A DNA stretch of 64,000 bases from Rotaria sordida (GCA_905250125.1 CAJNOL010001055.1:19264-83263); one strand, 5' to 3'; counted from the stretch's first letter, positions 1 through 13,339 are shown. Notes: generated from the letters alone by a model not told the origin. Made by a program: numbers and translations.

Positions 1-3000
1 AAGAGTGACGAATGAAAAATAAAGATGGAGAGAGGAGCAAGCGAGAAAGAGAAGAACAGTCAATAAAAAATTTTGACTCTTTTTCTTTCCTTTTCTTCAT
101 CGTTCTCATAAGTGAAATAAGTAAAAAAAAAACGAGGTCAACTAGCAAACATATTGGAAAGGAAAAATAATGAATTATGTTTTTTCATAGTGTGATACAA
201 TAGAAGAGAAAATTTATAAGGTGTAGGGGCCATTATGATTGATATTCAAAGAACAGGGAAATCAAACCGTTTAACAGAGAAGAACGCTAGAGAACATTGT
301 AGTTTTCCAGTATCGGTGTTCTTGGATCGCTCAATGCATATCTTGACACGTCTTCTAGTCTCTCTTGTCTCCAATAAAAAGTTATCTTTAGTTTTCGTTA
401 ACTTACCAGGTATACACCTTCATCGATCATAACTGCCCCAACCACATTCCTTTCATATAATAGAAATTGAAACGTTAGATATATATTCCATTTTCCATAA
501 ACACAAACATATTTGTAGGGAGACAGCACTTGGTGAATGGAGAAGAGCCTCGGCTCCTCCTGTCGAAGACGAAGAGTCGATCTCTTCGTAGTGATGGAGC
601 GTCGATCGATCTATATCTGACATATCTAAAATAAAAAGAAAAGATATATATATATATATATATGAATGTTTGATTGAATAAATTAGGTGAAGGTAATTTT
701 TAAAATTATGCTTGATTCAAATGAATAAATATATAAAAGGAAAGATACTAACCATCTCTGAAATATAAATAAAATAGAAAATAAATTCTGGGTATTTTGT
801 TTATCCAGATTATATCATGGATATCGATTAGAACTTATCACTGTTGAAATATAAAATAGTGCTTTTCCATTCTCTCTATATTTATTTATATTTTATTAGA
901 TGTCATCAGTATCTGATCATATCAATAGTTTGAATTCAGACAAAGCAATATTAATCAGAGTTAGGGATCAAACAGACTGAGAAAAATGAATTAACTTAAA
1001 GTTGAATTAAGCGATGTGATTGGTGTTTCTACGTAACAACAGAAATTATATTGGTTAATTCAGTTTTATCTTGTTCAGTCTGTTTGGGGCCTTAGAGAAG
1101 TGACGTATTTTTATTGTTTTTTTTTTATGAAATAGTAGCTGAACTAGCATGAAGATTTTATTTTGCTTGAAAATATTATTCAATAGTAATAGTCCTATTT
1201 CACGAACAGAGAATTAAAAATTGTTTTATTCATTTTTTTCTAGTTGCAAAAAAACAATTAGATTGAATCATCCGTTAGTCTGATGTGAAATCATGTTGGT
1301 CGCAATATATATATATATATATGAAATTCTATAAAAATAAATAAACTAATATAATATTGAAGAGAAAAAAAAATAATGCATTAAACAAAATGACAAAAAA
1401 AGTCTCTTATTTAAATAATGAATTGCAGAGTTACAGGTACTAGATGTCTGCAAGAAAATGAGATCATTTGTGGTGTTGTACATATCACCAGTTAACAGTA
1501 GTACAGAATGTATGGTTATTTTAATGACTGCGACCAAAGTTCAGTCATGATCATGGATTTTTCAGAACAATTAGCAAAAGATCACGGTGGTCACGTCGAG
1601 CCCTACTGTTGACTGCGATATAAAAATTAACTTTTTTTTCTAAGCCACATGAATATGTATGAAGAAGATCGCAAATGATTAGAGACTCTTTATTTCATAT
1701 TTTGACTATTAGTAGACGACCACTAGGCGAGAAGAACTTCCGAAAGGTTCATGTCCTTGTTGCATATTAACCGAGTTATCGAATTTCTACTGAATATATT
1801 TCCGCAAGGTTCAACAGAGCAAAAACTGGATGTTAATCGAAAACAACCAGAAGTCTATAAGAGTAAAATGAAAAATTCGAAAAACTGTCTTGGAATTCGG
1901 AAGTCTGTCGACGCTCGAATCTACTGCTCCCTTCAATAGAACTCCACCCTTTAAGTAAAATTTAATTATCCACTTCTGATCTGACTCTTAAGCCAACCAA
2001 AGCTCATGTAGCCGATGATGTTCTAAAGGAGCTTTCATAGTTCATGTTCGACAAGATCACGTTGTTTTAGCTATTATGAATGTTTTTTCGTCAGGTTAGA
2101 ATAATAAATGAAGAAGATACAGAGCCAAAAATCTTGATATAAAGCCAAACGAGCACCTTAAAAAGAGCTGTTTTTTTGTTTATCAAAAAGCTTTGAGCAC
2201 TTAATATATTGATATTCATAATCAGCACACTTGACTCTATCAATAAATATGTGTTTAAACGAAACCAAAAATAAAAAGGTTTTAGAGATTCCTGTGGGGG
2301 AACACAGGTTCCAAAAACTCTTTGGTGAGCTATACGAAAAAAACCTATGGAATATCATCAGGAGTCATGTCTTACTTCAAATCAATAAAAAAAGAGTCAA
2401 CTTTGTTGGGGGCAAAAAAATGGTCTTGTCCGCCCTCGTCCTTTCAAAAACTATTATTCTCCAAGTCTGATCGTCACTAGTCAAGTTAACATACGAAGAT
2501 GTTTTATTTTCCAGACTTTTATTGATGTAATTAATGGGGTTCCTCTTAGAAAATCGGATTTTTCAAAAAAATACCAAAGTGGAGTTTTTATTACAGGAAG
2601 ATGCAGTGACGCTTCCTCTTTCAGAATATACATGGCTTTTTGGAAAATAACCACATTTTCAAAGACTTAGCGCATGAAAATATGACTCTACTACCATATT
2701 CTCGGAGAAATTTTCGCGGTTTTTAAAGTTTTGGAGATACTACGTTGCCACTTGCATTATCATTGAATAGAACATTCTTATATTAACCAGCATGTCATAT
2801 GTGTGGTAGCCGTTTAAAGAAATCCAACGAGTTAAGAGAAATTGTGTAAAATGAATAGGCGATCACAGCAGAGTTCTAATGGCGGACCAATGAGCTTCAG
2901 CTTTAGTAAAACATGGAACATCCATACTTTACATGCTCTGAATCCTATTGATTCGTCATTAGTACTCTTCCTTGACCTCTATTCATTTTATCCTGTTTCC

Positions 3001-6000
3001 TTTAACTCGTTGGATTCCCTTAAACGATTACCACATTTCACTCTGCTCTGAATATAATCGATGTTTTTTTTTGTTTTAAAGCTCTTGACTAGAGCTAACT
3101 TTTCATCAGACGGAGTTTTGATATTTAATTCCTGGACTGAAAAAAGTAGGATTTACTCTCGTGAAGTGACCTTTTCTATGCTTATTTTGAACACCATGTC
3201 CATCAAAATGCTTATAAAAAAAATGAATGGAAGGGAGTTTCAAAATTCTATCCAATGAAAAGTTGCGCACAGAAACTAGCTTTAATTTGAAACCAGCCCA
3301 AGCTCTGTACTCCTTATAACAACGAAGTTATTTCGATTCTTCTGGAAGAGATTACAAGAAAACTTTGTTCACTCATTAAATCTATAAAGATCAATTGAAC
3401 ACATAATGTAATTGACATTGTTCTTAATTTAAAAATAAATCTAACAATGACTACGATTAGCTACTTTTTTATCCAAAATACAAAATGAATTAATAGAGAA
3501 TTATGTCTACGACAAAATTACACTTGAAGACAAAATCTGGCCAAAGTTGCGTTTGTCCAAATTTCATATCAGGTTAATTGTCATTGAATACAATAAGTTC
3601 ATTTACCTTTTGATGTAGTAATCTCAAAAATGTTGTTCATATGACAACATGCATACAACAAATATTCTTACTATTAATTCGTTCAAATCTATTATATTGT
3701 CCTTCTCTAACAACTTGAGAAAAATCTACAAAAATAAAAGAAAAAAGTACGGTACATTTTTTTTAATTTTTAAGATCCTTCTTCCACGTTAGTTTTCTAA
3801 GCATATGCAAACAGAGATGATGATACTTTCAGGATATTCTACCAAATTGTCATGAGAACATTTTTTTCATTAGAGCTATTTTGGTGTTTATTACACAAGG
3901 CTATGAGTCTGCGGTCTCTCTTCAAACACACCTACATCAAGGTTCATAACTACACACGCACTCATACTTCACATACATATGTACATTCACACCTACATTT
4001 TTTGTTAGTATATATTAAGTTTATTTTGGAAGATTAAACGAAACCAAATGAAGATGTTCAAAATTTGCTTATAGAAACCTTCGTGTATAATGATCAACGA
4101 GACATTAATTATAAATTTTTCAATTCTAGCTATATTAGATAACTTATCCACGTAATAAATATCAAATAGAAAGTATTCATTTTAAATTATAATCAAGTCA
4201 ATCACATTTCTTTTTCTTTTTATTCATGGTATGATCTAGTATTGGAAATAATCTGTAGAGAAAATCACACAGTAAATTGAATGATTTTAGTATATGATGT
4301 TATTATCTAATATTTGATGTATTCTAAAAAGAAGTACTTGTATATCAGCTAAATGAATATTCAAACGATCAATTATTTAAAGAAAACTGATGAAATTTGG
4401 TTTTGTTTTTTGAAGAAAATACATCTTATTCATGTTGGAATGATACAAAAGAAAATTCATGGATACCTCAAGAGAGATAACAACAAATGCGTACAATTAT
4501 TATTTTAATGATTTGGCAATAATTTTTATCCTAATTTAGTTTTATATTGCATCGAGAGAGTAAAAACCAGTGGAATGACAAGATGTTATTGAAGATAATT
4601 CGATAAGTATACAATCATATATTCATATCTCAAGTTAATTGGAGCATAGGCGGCGGAACGATTTCAGTCTAGGGTAAGCTGAACTTTTTAGCCAAGTTAG
4701 ATGTGACCATGTAAAATAAATTAAGATTGAAGTTAAATTGAAATCGATTAAAAATTGATTTATAATCGACCATAATTATACGATTTTAATTGGTTTTTCA
4801 TCATTTTTTTAAACTAATTTTAATGAAAAATAACCGAAAAAATTAAAATTTCATTAATTATTACGATTATTTTTGATTATTATAGGTTAAAACTTTATAA
4901 AAAAAAATCAATGAACATTGAGTTTTCTTTTTGAAATATGAAAAGTCTTCACACCATTTTCATCGACTTGCACCAATAAAAATGAATATTTCTATAATGT
5001 TTTAATCAATTATAATTGGAAATAATCGTAATCATCAATGAAGCTTTTATTTATTTATTTATTTTTAGTAATTATCGATTAGAATCAATTATAAAATGAT
5101 TAAATATCGATTAAAATTGCATGATAATGACCAATTATTAATTAGTTTTTAATCGACTTTAATTTGACTTCAACCCTAATTCTTTTGCGCAGGGGTGAAA
5201 GCGGTTTGAAAAGTGATTTTCTTCGTTTCTTTGTTGTGGTAACCGCTACAATTTTTCTTGTTAGATCTAAATTCTGTATTAGTGTGATAACTATCTAATG
5301 TATTATTGTTGTCCAACACGACGAGAACTAACGCAATAACTTAGAAGGACTATTTAAAAACAATAAAACAACAGTCTAAAGATAGAGAAAATTATTTAGC
5401 ACCAAAAAAAATGTGTCTTTTTATCTTGATTCTTTGAAAGAAAATCAAAACAGATTCTTCACGAAGCTGATGTCGAGGTTTTTGTTGATTCTCATGATGA
5501 AATTTCGACGCAGTCCTATTTCACATTGAGTATCATTTCGACTATTCGATAAATTTCAAAAGAAGATGAATTTTCACCAAAAAGACTCTTGGTCTTTTGC
5601 TTTTTGAGTTGAAAGAAAGACATAATCTGACTTTACTTAACTGGCATCGGTATACGAAAGAAGTAATATTATTTAAGTATCTAAGATTCAAAAGTCATTT
5701 TAAATAGAAGTTTACAAAAAAATAGAGCTCGGCAAGTACGAACCTTCTCGTGTACGAGTACAAGTATAAAGAAACCTAAACCGGAGAACGAGAATTTCGA
5801 ATTCGATTACTTCGAAGTATGCGTTCAATGCTAGAGTTGTACAAGGTAACGGTACTCTAATTTACACGGAAAGGTAGGATAAGAGTATGCAGTATATGGT
5901 AGAGTAGGTTAAAAATGAGGCAGTTATTTTCAGTAGAGAATAGAATGCGAAAAATGCTTACTCTGCATACCTCTATGAAATGTTGTGACAGTATAATTAC

Positions 6001-7006
6001 CAAATACAAACGAGGCACTGTCATATAAGATTGAACGAAGAAAAAAAAATTAGTTGTTGGTTTCTTCTTTGAAGAGTAGCACTACTAATTTCAATGCAAA
6101 AAAGCAAATATTTCGGGTGGAAAAAAGTGGTTTATCTAGTTTTATATTATGAACAAAGAATTCGATGTCGATACAGATGCCAACAAAGTTCAATCAATAT
6201 CTCATTGGACACGAGTTGGTAGTAGAGAAAATATCAACTGATCTTGTAAAAATACGTCAGCTTTCTGAAGGATATCAAAACTGACTAATAATAGAAAATT
6301 ATTACATTTAATCGAGCCTACCCAAGCCTATCCTCCTTCAATCTAGAGTAGGCTTGAGCCTACCTAGGCCTAATGGCTTCACTGGCTATGATGAGAGCTC
6401 GAATCTTATCTACAAAAACAAAACCTTCTGCATGCATATATGTTGGTAATCATGCGAATTTGACTAGGTTAAAAATAAAAAGCTGTTCATAAATACATCT
6501 TGATAGATATGAAAACAAAAAACAGAAATTTTCGGGAACGTCAGTCTTTAACATTCTTTCCGTTCCCGATTCCCGCGGGAAACGAGACGGGAAAATTCGA
6601 GAAAAAATCATTCCCGCAGGACATTAGGGTTTAGCCCTCAAAAAAAAAAGACTTTTGTAATCACTTGTAACAGTAGAGAAAAACGTTTTAAGAAAAAAAA
6701 ATTTTTTCCAAGTTTTTTTGCAAACACCTGTATATAAACTCCATATCGTATATCTTCGTGAAACTGTAGTACCAGTTTTTCGCCGGTCAAGAAATAAATT
6801 TCGTCCGGTTCTATGCCTGATCTTGATATATTAAAAAAAAAATAAGACAATCGATTAGATATATGATGAATTTTTGAGCATCACTATATGTAATTGAATT
6901 TTATGCCTTGAAAATTTTATTTTTATACAATAATAAAAAAAAAGAAACAAACACATACAATAGATATTCTATATAATATACCCAAACAAAAACTTATCAA
7001 AACAAA
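1..7006. other. gene-poor AT-rich region
   Basis: No open frame here exceeds about 100 codons or resembles a known family. The stretch holds an (AT)n microsatellite at about 642-663 and another near 1304-1322, many poly-A/T runs, and the fold-back element at 4721-5180 listed separately. A TTTATT at 6917-6922 (AATAAA on the minus strand) is a plausible poly(A) signal for the C2-PDZ gene ending at 7007. Confidence 0.6.
4721..5180. repeat. fold-back (inverted-repeat) element
   Basis: The left arm (about 4721-4800) and the reverse complement of the right arm (about 5095-5180) align with few differences. Both start with a TTAAGATTGAAG or TTAGGGTTGAAG type end, followed by repeated ATCGATTAAAA motifs. 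The roughly 290 bp between the arms is AT-rich and non-coding. No transposase is present, so it looks like a non-autonomous MITE. No clear target-site duplication was found. Confidence 0.7.
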
Positions 7007-9120
7007 TTAAACAAATGTATTCGTTGGTGAACCTTTTACAGCAAGCATTGATGAATTAGTTATAGGATAAAATGATTTTCCTGTATTAATTGTTGTCTGT
7101 CGAATAAATGGTTTCGGTTCAATATAATGTCCTAATTGAGCTAAATCAACAAATTGTCGATTCGATGATGATGATGATAATGGAAGACAATTTTTATTAC
7201 AATATGGTATAGATAAATCACTACATGTTGATGAATCTTCAGTTGATACAGTATCAGTTGAAGAAACTAATGAAAAAAAATCACGATTTAATGGTACACT
7301 TGGATAACGATGAATATCTAATGTAATTGAATGTTTTACATGTCTGAAAAAAAAAACAAAAATTTTACTTTTTATTTCTAAAACAAAAATTAAATATTTA
7401 ATAATTACTTAATTAAATTTGATACAGTTCTTTGTTGAGCACGTGAAACATTTTGACCATTTATTTTAACAATATAATCACCTGATTTAAGTCCACATTG
7501 AGCAGCTGAACTATTTTCACTAACTTTTCCAATAAATGTTGGACTATCACCAACAACAGTAAAACCAAATGAATTATTTTTACCACGTAAAATTATAAAC
7601 TAAAGAAAAAACAAGAAATTTTCGTAGAGATATCCACCGTTGATATAGTCGGATTATTCTTTGATACTCTCAATGAAATTGAATAGTCGTCCCGAAGATA
7701 CGATATTAGTTCGTCAGGTCCTAATTATTCAGACCCGGAAGTCCGGGGACAATTTATTGGGTACGGGATAGGGAGCTGTGAATCCACGTTTTTGTGGACT
7801 CGGGTCTAAACCTGAGCTTTTTTCCATCAATATCTGGCACTAGAATCCGTCAGGTCCAAGAATTTCTGGACCCGGATCCGAACTTTAGCAGTAAAAGTTT
7901 AAAAATCTGGGCCCGAACTCTACCTGACCCCCTTCGTGTACATGAACAAATCACGCATCAAGGTTTCAGCTATTTTCAGAAAAAAACTCAACGTACAGTT
8001 ATATCTTGTTGCCGGATTTCTCGTCCGGAAAGCAGTCGGTTCACAAAAACGTGTAACCGGGCCAGTGGCGTACGCAGGGGGAGGAGCTGAGGGGGTCCGC
8101 CCCCCCCCCCTTTAAGAAAAGTTCCCTGTGAAAGAGTACGGATAAAAAGTACTACGGTACAAATTTTTGAAAAACTCCATTACGGACTCCCTCCCTTGGA
8201 AAATTTCTGCGTACGCCACTGAACCGAGCCCAATAAAAAAAAATAAAAGGTTGGACGCGGACGTGAGCGACTCTATTGGAAAGTCATCCTATATGCAGGC
8301 ATCCATTAGTTTGAATATCAAAACTAATTGAAATCGGTAATTTTAATAGGCATATCATATATACAGAAATGAATTTTTGTTTTTTACATACTTGATGTTC
8401 TTCTAAATCTGCAATATCTCGATTTATTTTTGTTACTTGTTTTTCATCATGATTTGATACTTGTTTATGACGTAATTCACCAATATCTTCAGGTAATAAA
8501 TAAAACCAACCACGAATCTTGAAAAAACAAAAAAAAAATTTATAATACAAATAAAAATAATTGTTTTTTTAGTTTTGTTACTTTTTGTTTTTTTAATGTA
8601 TTTTTTATACCAAATGATAGACAACCTTGAAAATTAATTTGATTTATTTCTTGTTGATAATTATATATAGAAAAACATAAACGTTTATGTATATCATCAT
8701 TATTAATTTCAAATGTAAATTTTTCATTAAATATTCCTGAACCATTTATATTTGGTACAAAACGAGTATGACATTCTAATGGTTTTCGATCAGGTATAAG
8801 TGTCATTTTAATAAAAATATTTGATAAACATGAATAAATACCTTTGACTTGTAAAACTAAATAAAAAAAAAGATATTTTTTATTCTGATAAGAAAAAAGT
8901 ATTTTAATCTACCTTTTAATGTTAAATGATTATCTGATGTGATAAGACTTAATTGAATTATTCCTAAAGTTAATCGTTTTTTTTGTTCATTCATATTTAT
9001 TAATTTTCTTGTTGTTGCTATTCGAGGATATTCTAATGTTGTATTAATAAAATGAATAAAATTTGGTGACTCAAATAAATTTTCTTTTCGATTAATATCA
9101 TTTTGTGGTGAATAATTCAT
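7007..9120 (-). CDS. C2-PDZ domain protein, RGS3-like N-terminal architecture
   Basis: Five coding exons on the minus strand: 9120-8913, 8856-8582, 8517-8392, 7599-7409 and 7343-7007. All introns are GT-AG and the exons join to 378 codons ending in TAA. Residues about 55-175 form a C2 domain, running from a LTLKVLQVKG-like strand to IRGWFYLL. A PDZ domain follows from about residue 204, with an FGFTVVGDSP carboxylate-binding loop and an AAQCGLKSGDYIVKING segment. The Ser/Thr-rich tail has no recognised domain. C2 followed by PDZ with a GWFYLL linker is the order in long animal RGS3 isoforms, but no RGS domain follows, so a scaffold or membrane-targeting role is inferred. The start codon lies 7 nt after a splice acceptor. 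The 792-bp intron 7600-8391 carries repeats. Confidence 0.8.
7959..8050. repeat. interspersed repeat, copy 1
   Basis: About 90 bp, containing the stretch AACTCAACGTACAGTTATAT, recurs at 15800-15890 inside an Hsp110 intron with roughly 80-85% identity by eye. Both copies end near a TTCACAA motif. Here it lies in the large intron of the C2-PDZ gene and is directly followed by a nested MITE. No coding capacity is seen. Confidence 0.7.
8063..8221. mobile_element. hAT-like MITE with 15-bp TIRs and 8-bp TSD
   Basis: The element begins CAGTGGCGTACGCAG and ends CTGCGTACGCCACTG, a perfect 15-bp terminal inverted repeat. It is flanked by AACCGGGC (8055-8062) and AACCGAGC (8222-8229), an 8-bp target-site duplication with one mismatch. 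At 159 bp it is non-autonomous. CAGTGG-type ends with an 8-bp duplication are typical of the hAT superfamily. It is inserted in or next to the interspersed repeat at 7959-8050, giving a nested insertion in an intron. Confidence 0.85.
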
Positions 9121-9129
9121 TGTATTTCT

Positions 9130-10400
9130 AAAGAATTGGATAAAAATCATGTGAGAAAATATGCTAACACACTTGATAAAAGAAAAGAAAATAACAAGCT
9201 TTTGTTTTTGTTATTTCTCACCTACTTGTGCAATCGATTTAGTACGAAAGAAGAAAAAAACGAAAAATTTCAATAAGTCTTAATAAGAAGAGACACTCAC
9301 CATTATGGTTGTTCAATTCAAATGATAATCTTTTTTATATTGTTCTTCTTTCATTTTGATAGAACGAAAAAAAGAAAAGAAAAGAAATTATTGAACTTCA
9401 CATCTTCGGTCAACGAAAAGAAAAAATAGCCAATGGTTTTTTGATTTTTAGAGATTGATGATTTAGGTCAATTATGTAAATAAATTGAATGTTTATTATA
9501 TATGTAATGATGGGTGAAGTGGTGAATGAGATGGAATGTTTAACAGACAAATGTTAATGAAAAATGAATTTTCTCACGAATAACATCTTTTTTAGATTAA
9601 CAAAAGTGATAATTATACGAATGATACCTCTGTATGTTTAAGAAGAAACAAAAAAAAAAAAAGATACGTTATATATTATTGATGATGAAATCAAAGAATA
9701 TGGAATTGAAAGATAAACATGTTACATATATATCTAAATATTTCTCCTGCTGTGAACGTAATGCAAAGCATTCAATCTAATGGATCTATTAATAAATATT
9801 TCGAATAGAAATTTTCAACGACTACTATATAGAGTGATATAACCGGAAAAAAAAAGTTATAAATGAGGCAGAATTTAACGAGGGAATCTCTCCAGATGTC
9901 AAATCATTTTTTTCAATCGAGACAATGTTCATTTGATGATGGTTTTATTTTCCAAGCCTTCAATTCTTGAAATATCAAAATTTTACTGGGTGTTTCATCC
10001 CCCTGTCTCGGTCGAAAAGCCATTTGATATTCGAAGAGGTTCTGTCATCGTTTTCAATTGGCAATTAAAATTTAGCAAAACTTTTTGTGCTACATTGTTT
10101 TTTTTTTTAGTAGTAATTTGTATCCGCGGATCAAGATTCAAAATTCTGCTTGAGCGAAGAATGTTTGTAAATCTTAACTCACTCAAGAATCTGTACTTAT
10201 TGTAATAATAGCCATGATGATACTTTCAAATAATATTCAATTCAATAAGTAATGATTTGCACGGGTACGATTTTTCGCGCTCGCATCCAGATCGAAGCTA
10301 ATTGACATCCAGCAAATACTTTCACAGTATGGTTTTCTTCTATAAAAAGACAAGTGAATCATGATCGAACTAGTTTTCATTCCTAATACGGAGTGCAAAA
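9130..10400. other. non-coding region upstream of C2-PDZ gene
   Basis: AT-rich sequence upstream of the minus-strand C2-PDZ gene. It should hold that gene's promoter, but I see no distinctive motif. The 90-codon frame at 9933-10205 resembles nothing and is probably chance. Confidence 0.5.
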
Positions 10401-10934
10401 AAAAAAACTGACCCCTCAAAATTAAAATGTAACTAATTATTTATTTATAATTACAAATGAACTAAATTATATACTCCTAGCAGCTATAGTGAATGTACAA
10501 TATAGACAATATGTACAAAATAAAATCTTGCAATTAAAAAATTTCAATGAAACAATAGTTGTTATTTTTCACCTATGTGGAACTATTTCTTTATCATATT
10601 TTTGAAAAATTTAATTTTAAGAGAGAGCCCATCAGATTATTTACCAAGCATCCATAGAAAAAATTTTAATTTTGAAATAAGTTATACCATTGGAAAGTTC
10701 GTGAAAAGTTATGCTCGAACTCAAATTTTTAGTTCTTTCTGAAAATCCTATGAAGGGATCTTTGAATCCACTCTCAGGTACTATTTCGAAAAGTTTGCTG
10801 AATTTTAAAGAATTTTATTTAATACTTTATGACAACATATATGCATCATTAAAGATTTTTCCTTTTTAGTATTAAATAACTGATTTTTGTTTTTTAGTAA
10901 TTCTCGTCCTGAAAATACTGTTATTATTATTTGT

Positions 10935-10967
10935 GACGTTTCGGCAAGTCGATGCTACCTTCTTCAG
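10935..10967 (-). ncRNA. hammerhead-ribozyme-like core, left arm
   Basis: On the minus strand the block reads CTGAAGA (matching the CUGANGA core), then an 18-nt stem-loop closed by GGTA/TTGCC pairing, then GAAA-CGTC. The order CUGANGA, stem II, GAAA, GUC is the hammerhead consensus. Stem III is minimal, as in dimer-active ribozymes of Penelope-like elements. Compared with the other arm, one stem II pair changes from C-G to U-G and so stays paired. Activity is unproven. Confidence 0.45.
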
Positions 10968-11259
10968 ACTTTATTAATAGAAATAAGTTAAAATTCAGTG
11001 TTTAAATACAAAATGTACTCAAATGAACTCTACATTTTTCTTTATTTTTCTATTCTTCTTTTTCTTTTCTGTTATGATTTTTGATAGTGGATCGGCAAGA
11101 CAGTGATAGCTGGTAGAAGTGACGTTGTATATCATCTTCTGCCGACCCACTATCAAAAATCATAACAGAAAAGAAAAAGAAGAATAGAAAAATCTAGAGT
11201 TCATTTGAGTACATTTTGTATTTAAACACTGAATGTTAACTGATTTCTATTAATAAAGT

Positions 11260-11292
11260 CTGAAGAAGGCAGCATCGACTTGCCGAAACGTC
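11260..11292 (+). ncRNA. hammerhead-ribozyme-like core, right arm
   Basis: CTGAAGA at 11260-11266, stem II AGGCAGCATCGACTTGCC at 11267-11284 with GGCA/TGCC pairing, GAAA at 11285-11288 and CGTC at 11289-11292. Stem I pairing outside the core is weak (about 2 bp), so cleavage in cis may be poor. This is the mirror copy of the left-arm core in the same palindrome. Confidence 0.45.
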
Positions 11293-11738
11293 ACAAATAA
11301 TAATAACAGTATTTTCAGGAAGAGAATTACTAAAAAACAAAAATCATTTATGATCTTCCTTAAAAAATATGAGTATTAAATAACGTATGTTGATTAGATC
11401 TATTAAATGCACCATGATAGAACAAGATTCTCAAATATAAATTGTATCTAAAGAGTCTTTTAGCATTAAGAGAAAATGCATCAAAATCTGCATCTTTCTA
11501 TATACACTTCAACAAGATAAAATGTGTAAAGGTTATTTAATTTTTCAGCTCGAGAAATAGTTCCACACAGATGGAAAATAACAACTATTGTTTCATTGAA
11601 ATTTTTCAACTGTAGGATTATGTAAAATTGACTATATTGTACATTCACTATAATTAGTAGTGATATATAATTTAGTTTATTTGTAATTATAAATAAATAT
11701 TTAGTTACATTTTAATCTGGAGGGGGTCGGTTTTTTTT

Positions 11739-13339
11739 ATATAGAAAGTAGTTTGAAAAAGTAAACATATTTTGAAATGTTGAGATCTCTTGTTGAAACG
11801 ATCATAATAAAACTTTCTCAATAATATTTATTATCATTGAAATGTTTGATCAATATGAACTATACCAGATTATCTTACTCGGAGAAGAAAGTCTTAAAAT
11901 AGCAATGAATGGGAATCTACATCAAAATTAGATTCATAGCGTAAGTATCAAATAGATTATTAAACATGCTGGTTTTTTTTGTCTCATTCGATGCTACTTA
12001 ATTACCGTGAAATTCCTATCGATATAATTATTAGCAGCTAATCCTGTTGGTGACAATATAATTACTATCTCGGAAAGTATAATTAAAATACATGCTGTTA
12101 CTATTCAGTTGTTTGAAATCTATTATTTATTTCAAGGACAAGTAATATTTTATTCGACTTGAGTTTTTAGACTTTATTTATCTATATGAATGAATCTATT
12201 CAGAATGCTGAAGATGTTTTATTTGTTCATTTATTTTCGAAAGATAGATAAGATTCATATCTAGTTATTTTATGTTTTGTTTTATGAAACAATATAGTTG
12301 TTTTGTGAGTAGCTCAGCATTAGTGTTTGATTCACTTCTATATTTTCTTGAATTTTTAGAATCATTTCGTAATAATCCTTTCAATATTTTATGAAGAAAA
12401 AAATGTTTCAAATTCTGGAATGATAAAGCTGAGTTCCTACTGGCTACATCACTAATTAGATACTTGCTGAACAATGTTGTCACTCAGCCATGACAGCTCA
12501 TGGTAAAAAAAGGCTCCGAATCCTTACATAAGTAGTCAGAGTATATGCAGCCCTAATTAAATCATTAGAAAGTACATTTTGAATTTTTCATCTAATGTTC
12601 GTCTGAATGTTCATAGTGTAATGAGTTGAATTCATCATAATAAATCAAACTCAAGAATTTCATATCAATAACTAATCATAAATAATAAATTGTTTTGTAT
12701 TAACTTATCTGTCAACAGTATTATCTATCATCAAAGAAAAGAATTACATTGTTTGATCTTTTCTTTTTTGTTTCTTCTTCTTGATTATATTTATTTCAAA
12801 AAAAAAACAAATCAATAAGAATTCTTTTTTTTTTGTCAAGTTTCATCTACTTAAACTAATGTATAACATGTTTGAGCTCCGCAGCAAAAAAAAAAAAATA
12901 GAATCAACACTTTATAAGCAGGAGTTATGCAGAAATTATTAAAGTGAAATAAATAATAATATATCTGATGTTTCTTTTTTTATTTGCTTGATTGACTTTA
13001 TCATTGTTATGTTATTTTTCTTTTTTTTTGTTCTCTTATGCGAATGAACTGAAAACAAAAAAAGAAAGTGCTTGTATATCATCTGAATGTGGACCGGATA
13101 TAACAAAGAATGTACGGCAGAAGTAAATAAGAAGAAAAAGAAAAATCATGATCATTGAATGCAGCCGAATAAAGTTGGACATAAATAGGGGTTTGATGGG
13201 TTGCATGTATAATAACGAAAAACTTTTAACAAACATAAAAAGAAGACAATGAGAAACAGAATATGTAAACACACACACACACACACACAAATGAGGCTAC
13301 AATGAATAGTCTTGGTTTTGTTTTTTGTTAGATATGAAA
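11739..13339. other. intergenic and 3' flank of Hsp110 gene
   Basis: AT-rich, with an (AC)n run at about 13268-13289 just downstream of the Hsp110 stop codon. A TTTATT near 12979-12984 could be a distal poly(A) signal for the minus-strand gene. I see no supported gene. Confidence 0.5.

Larger units (their letters stand above)
10401..11738. mobile_element. 1.3-kb palindromic fold-back element with hammerhead-like cores
   Basis: The left half (10401 to about 11100) and the right half (about 11140-11738) are near-complete reverse complements around a loop of about 40 bp near 11120. The outer ends read ACTGACCCCTC and ACCGACCCCCTCC (right end reverse-complemented), then ATTAAAATGTAACTAA. The arms differ at many positions and by indels, so this is an old biological palindrome rather than a read-fold artefact. 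No open frame of note occurs. Each arm carries a CTGAAGA...GCCGAAACGTC block resembling a hammerhead ribozyme core, a feature known from Penelope-like retroelements. Without reverse transcriptase, the class remains uncertain. Confidence 0.75.

Noticed and set aside
2231..2470. 79-codon plus-strand frame and its antisense partner
   Set aside because: No motif, no splice or poly(A) support, in a region with no other coding signal.
6555..6620. Sequence with TTCCCGCGGGAA near-palindrome
   Set aside because: Short hairpin-like GC patch only; a similar GCGGGAAT patch near 25530 is too short to call a repeat family.
13036..13290. 84-codon minus-strand frame starting MCVCVCV
   Set aside because: The start arises from an (AC)n microsatellite, and the rest shows no family signature.
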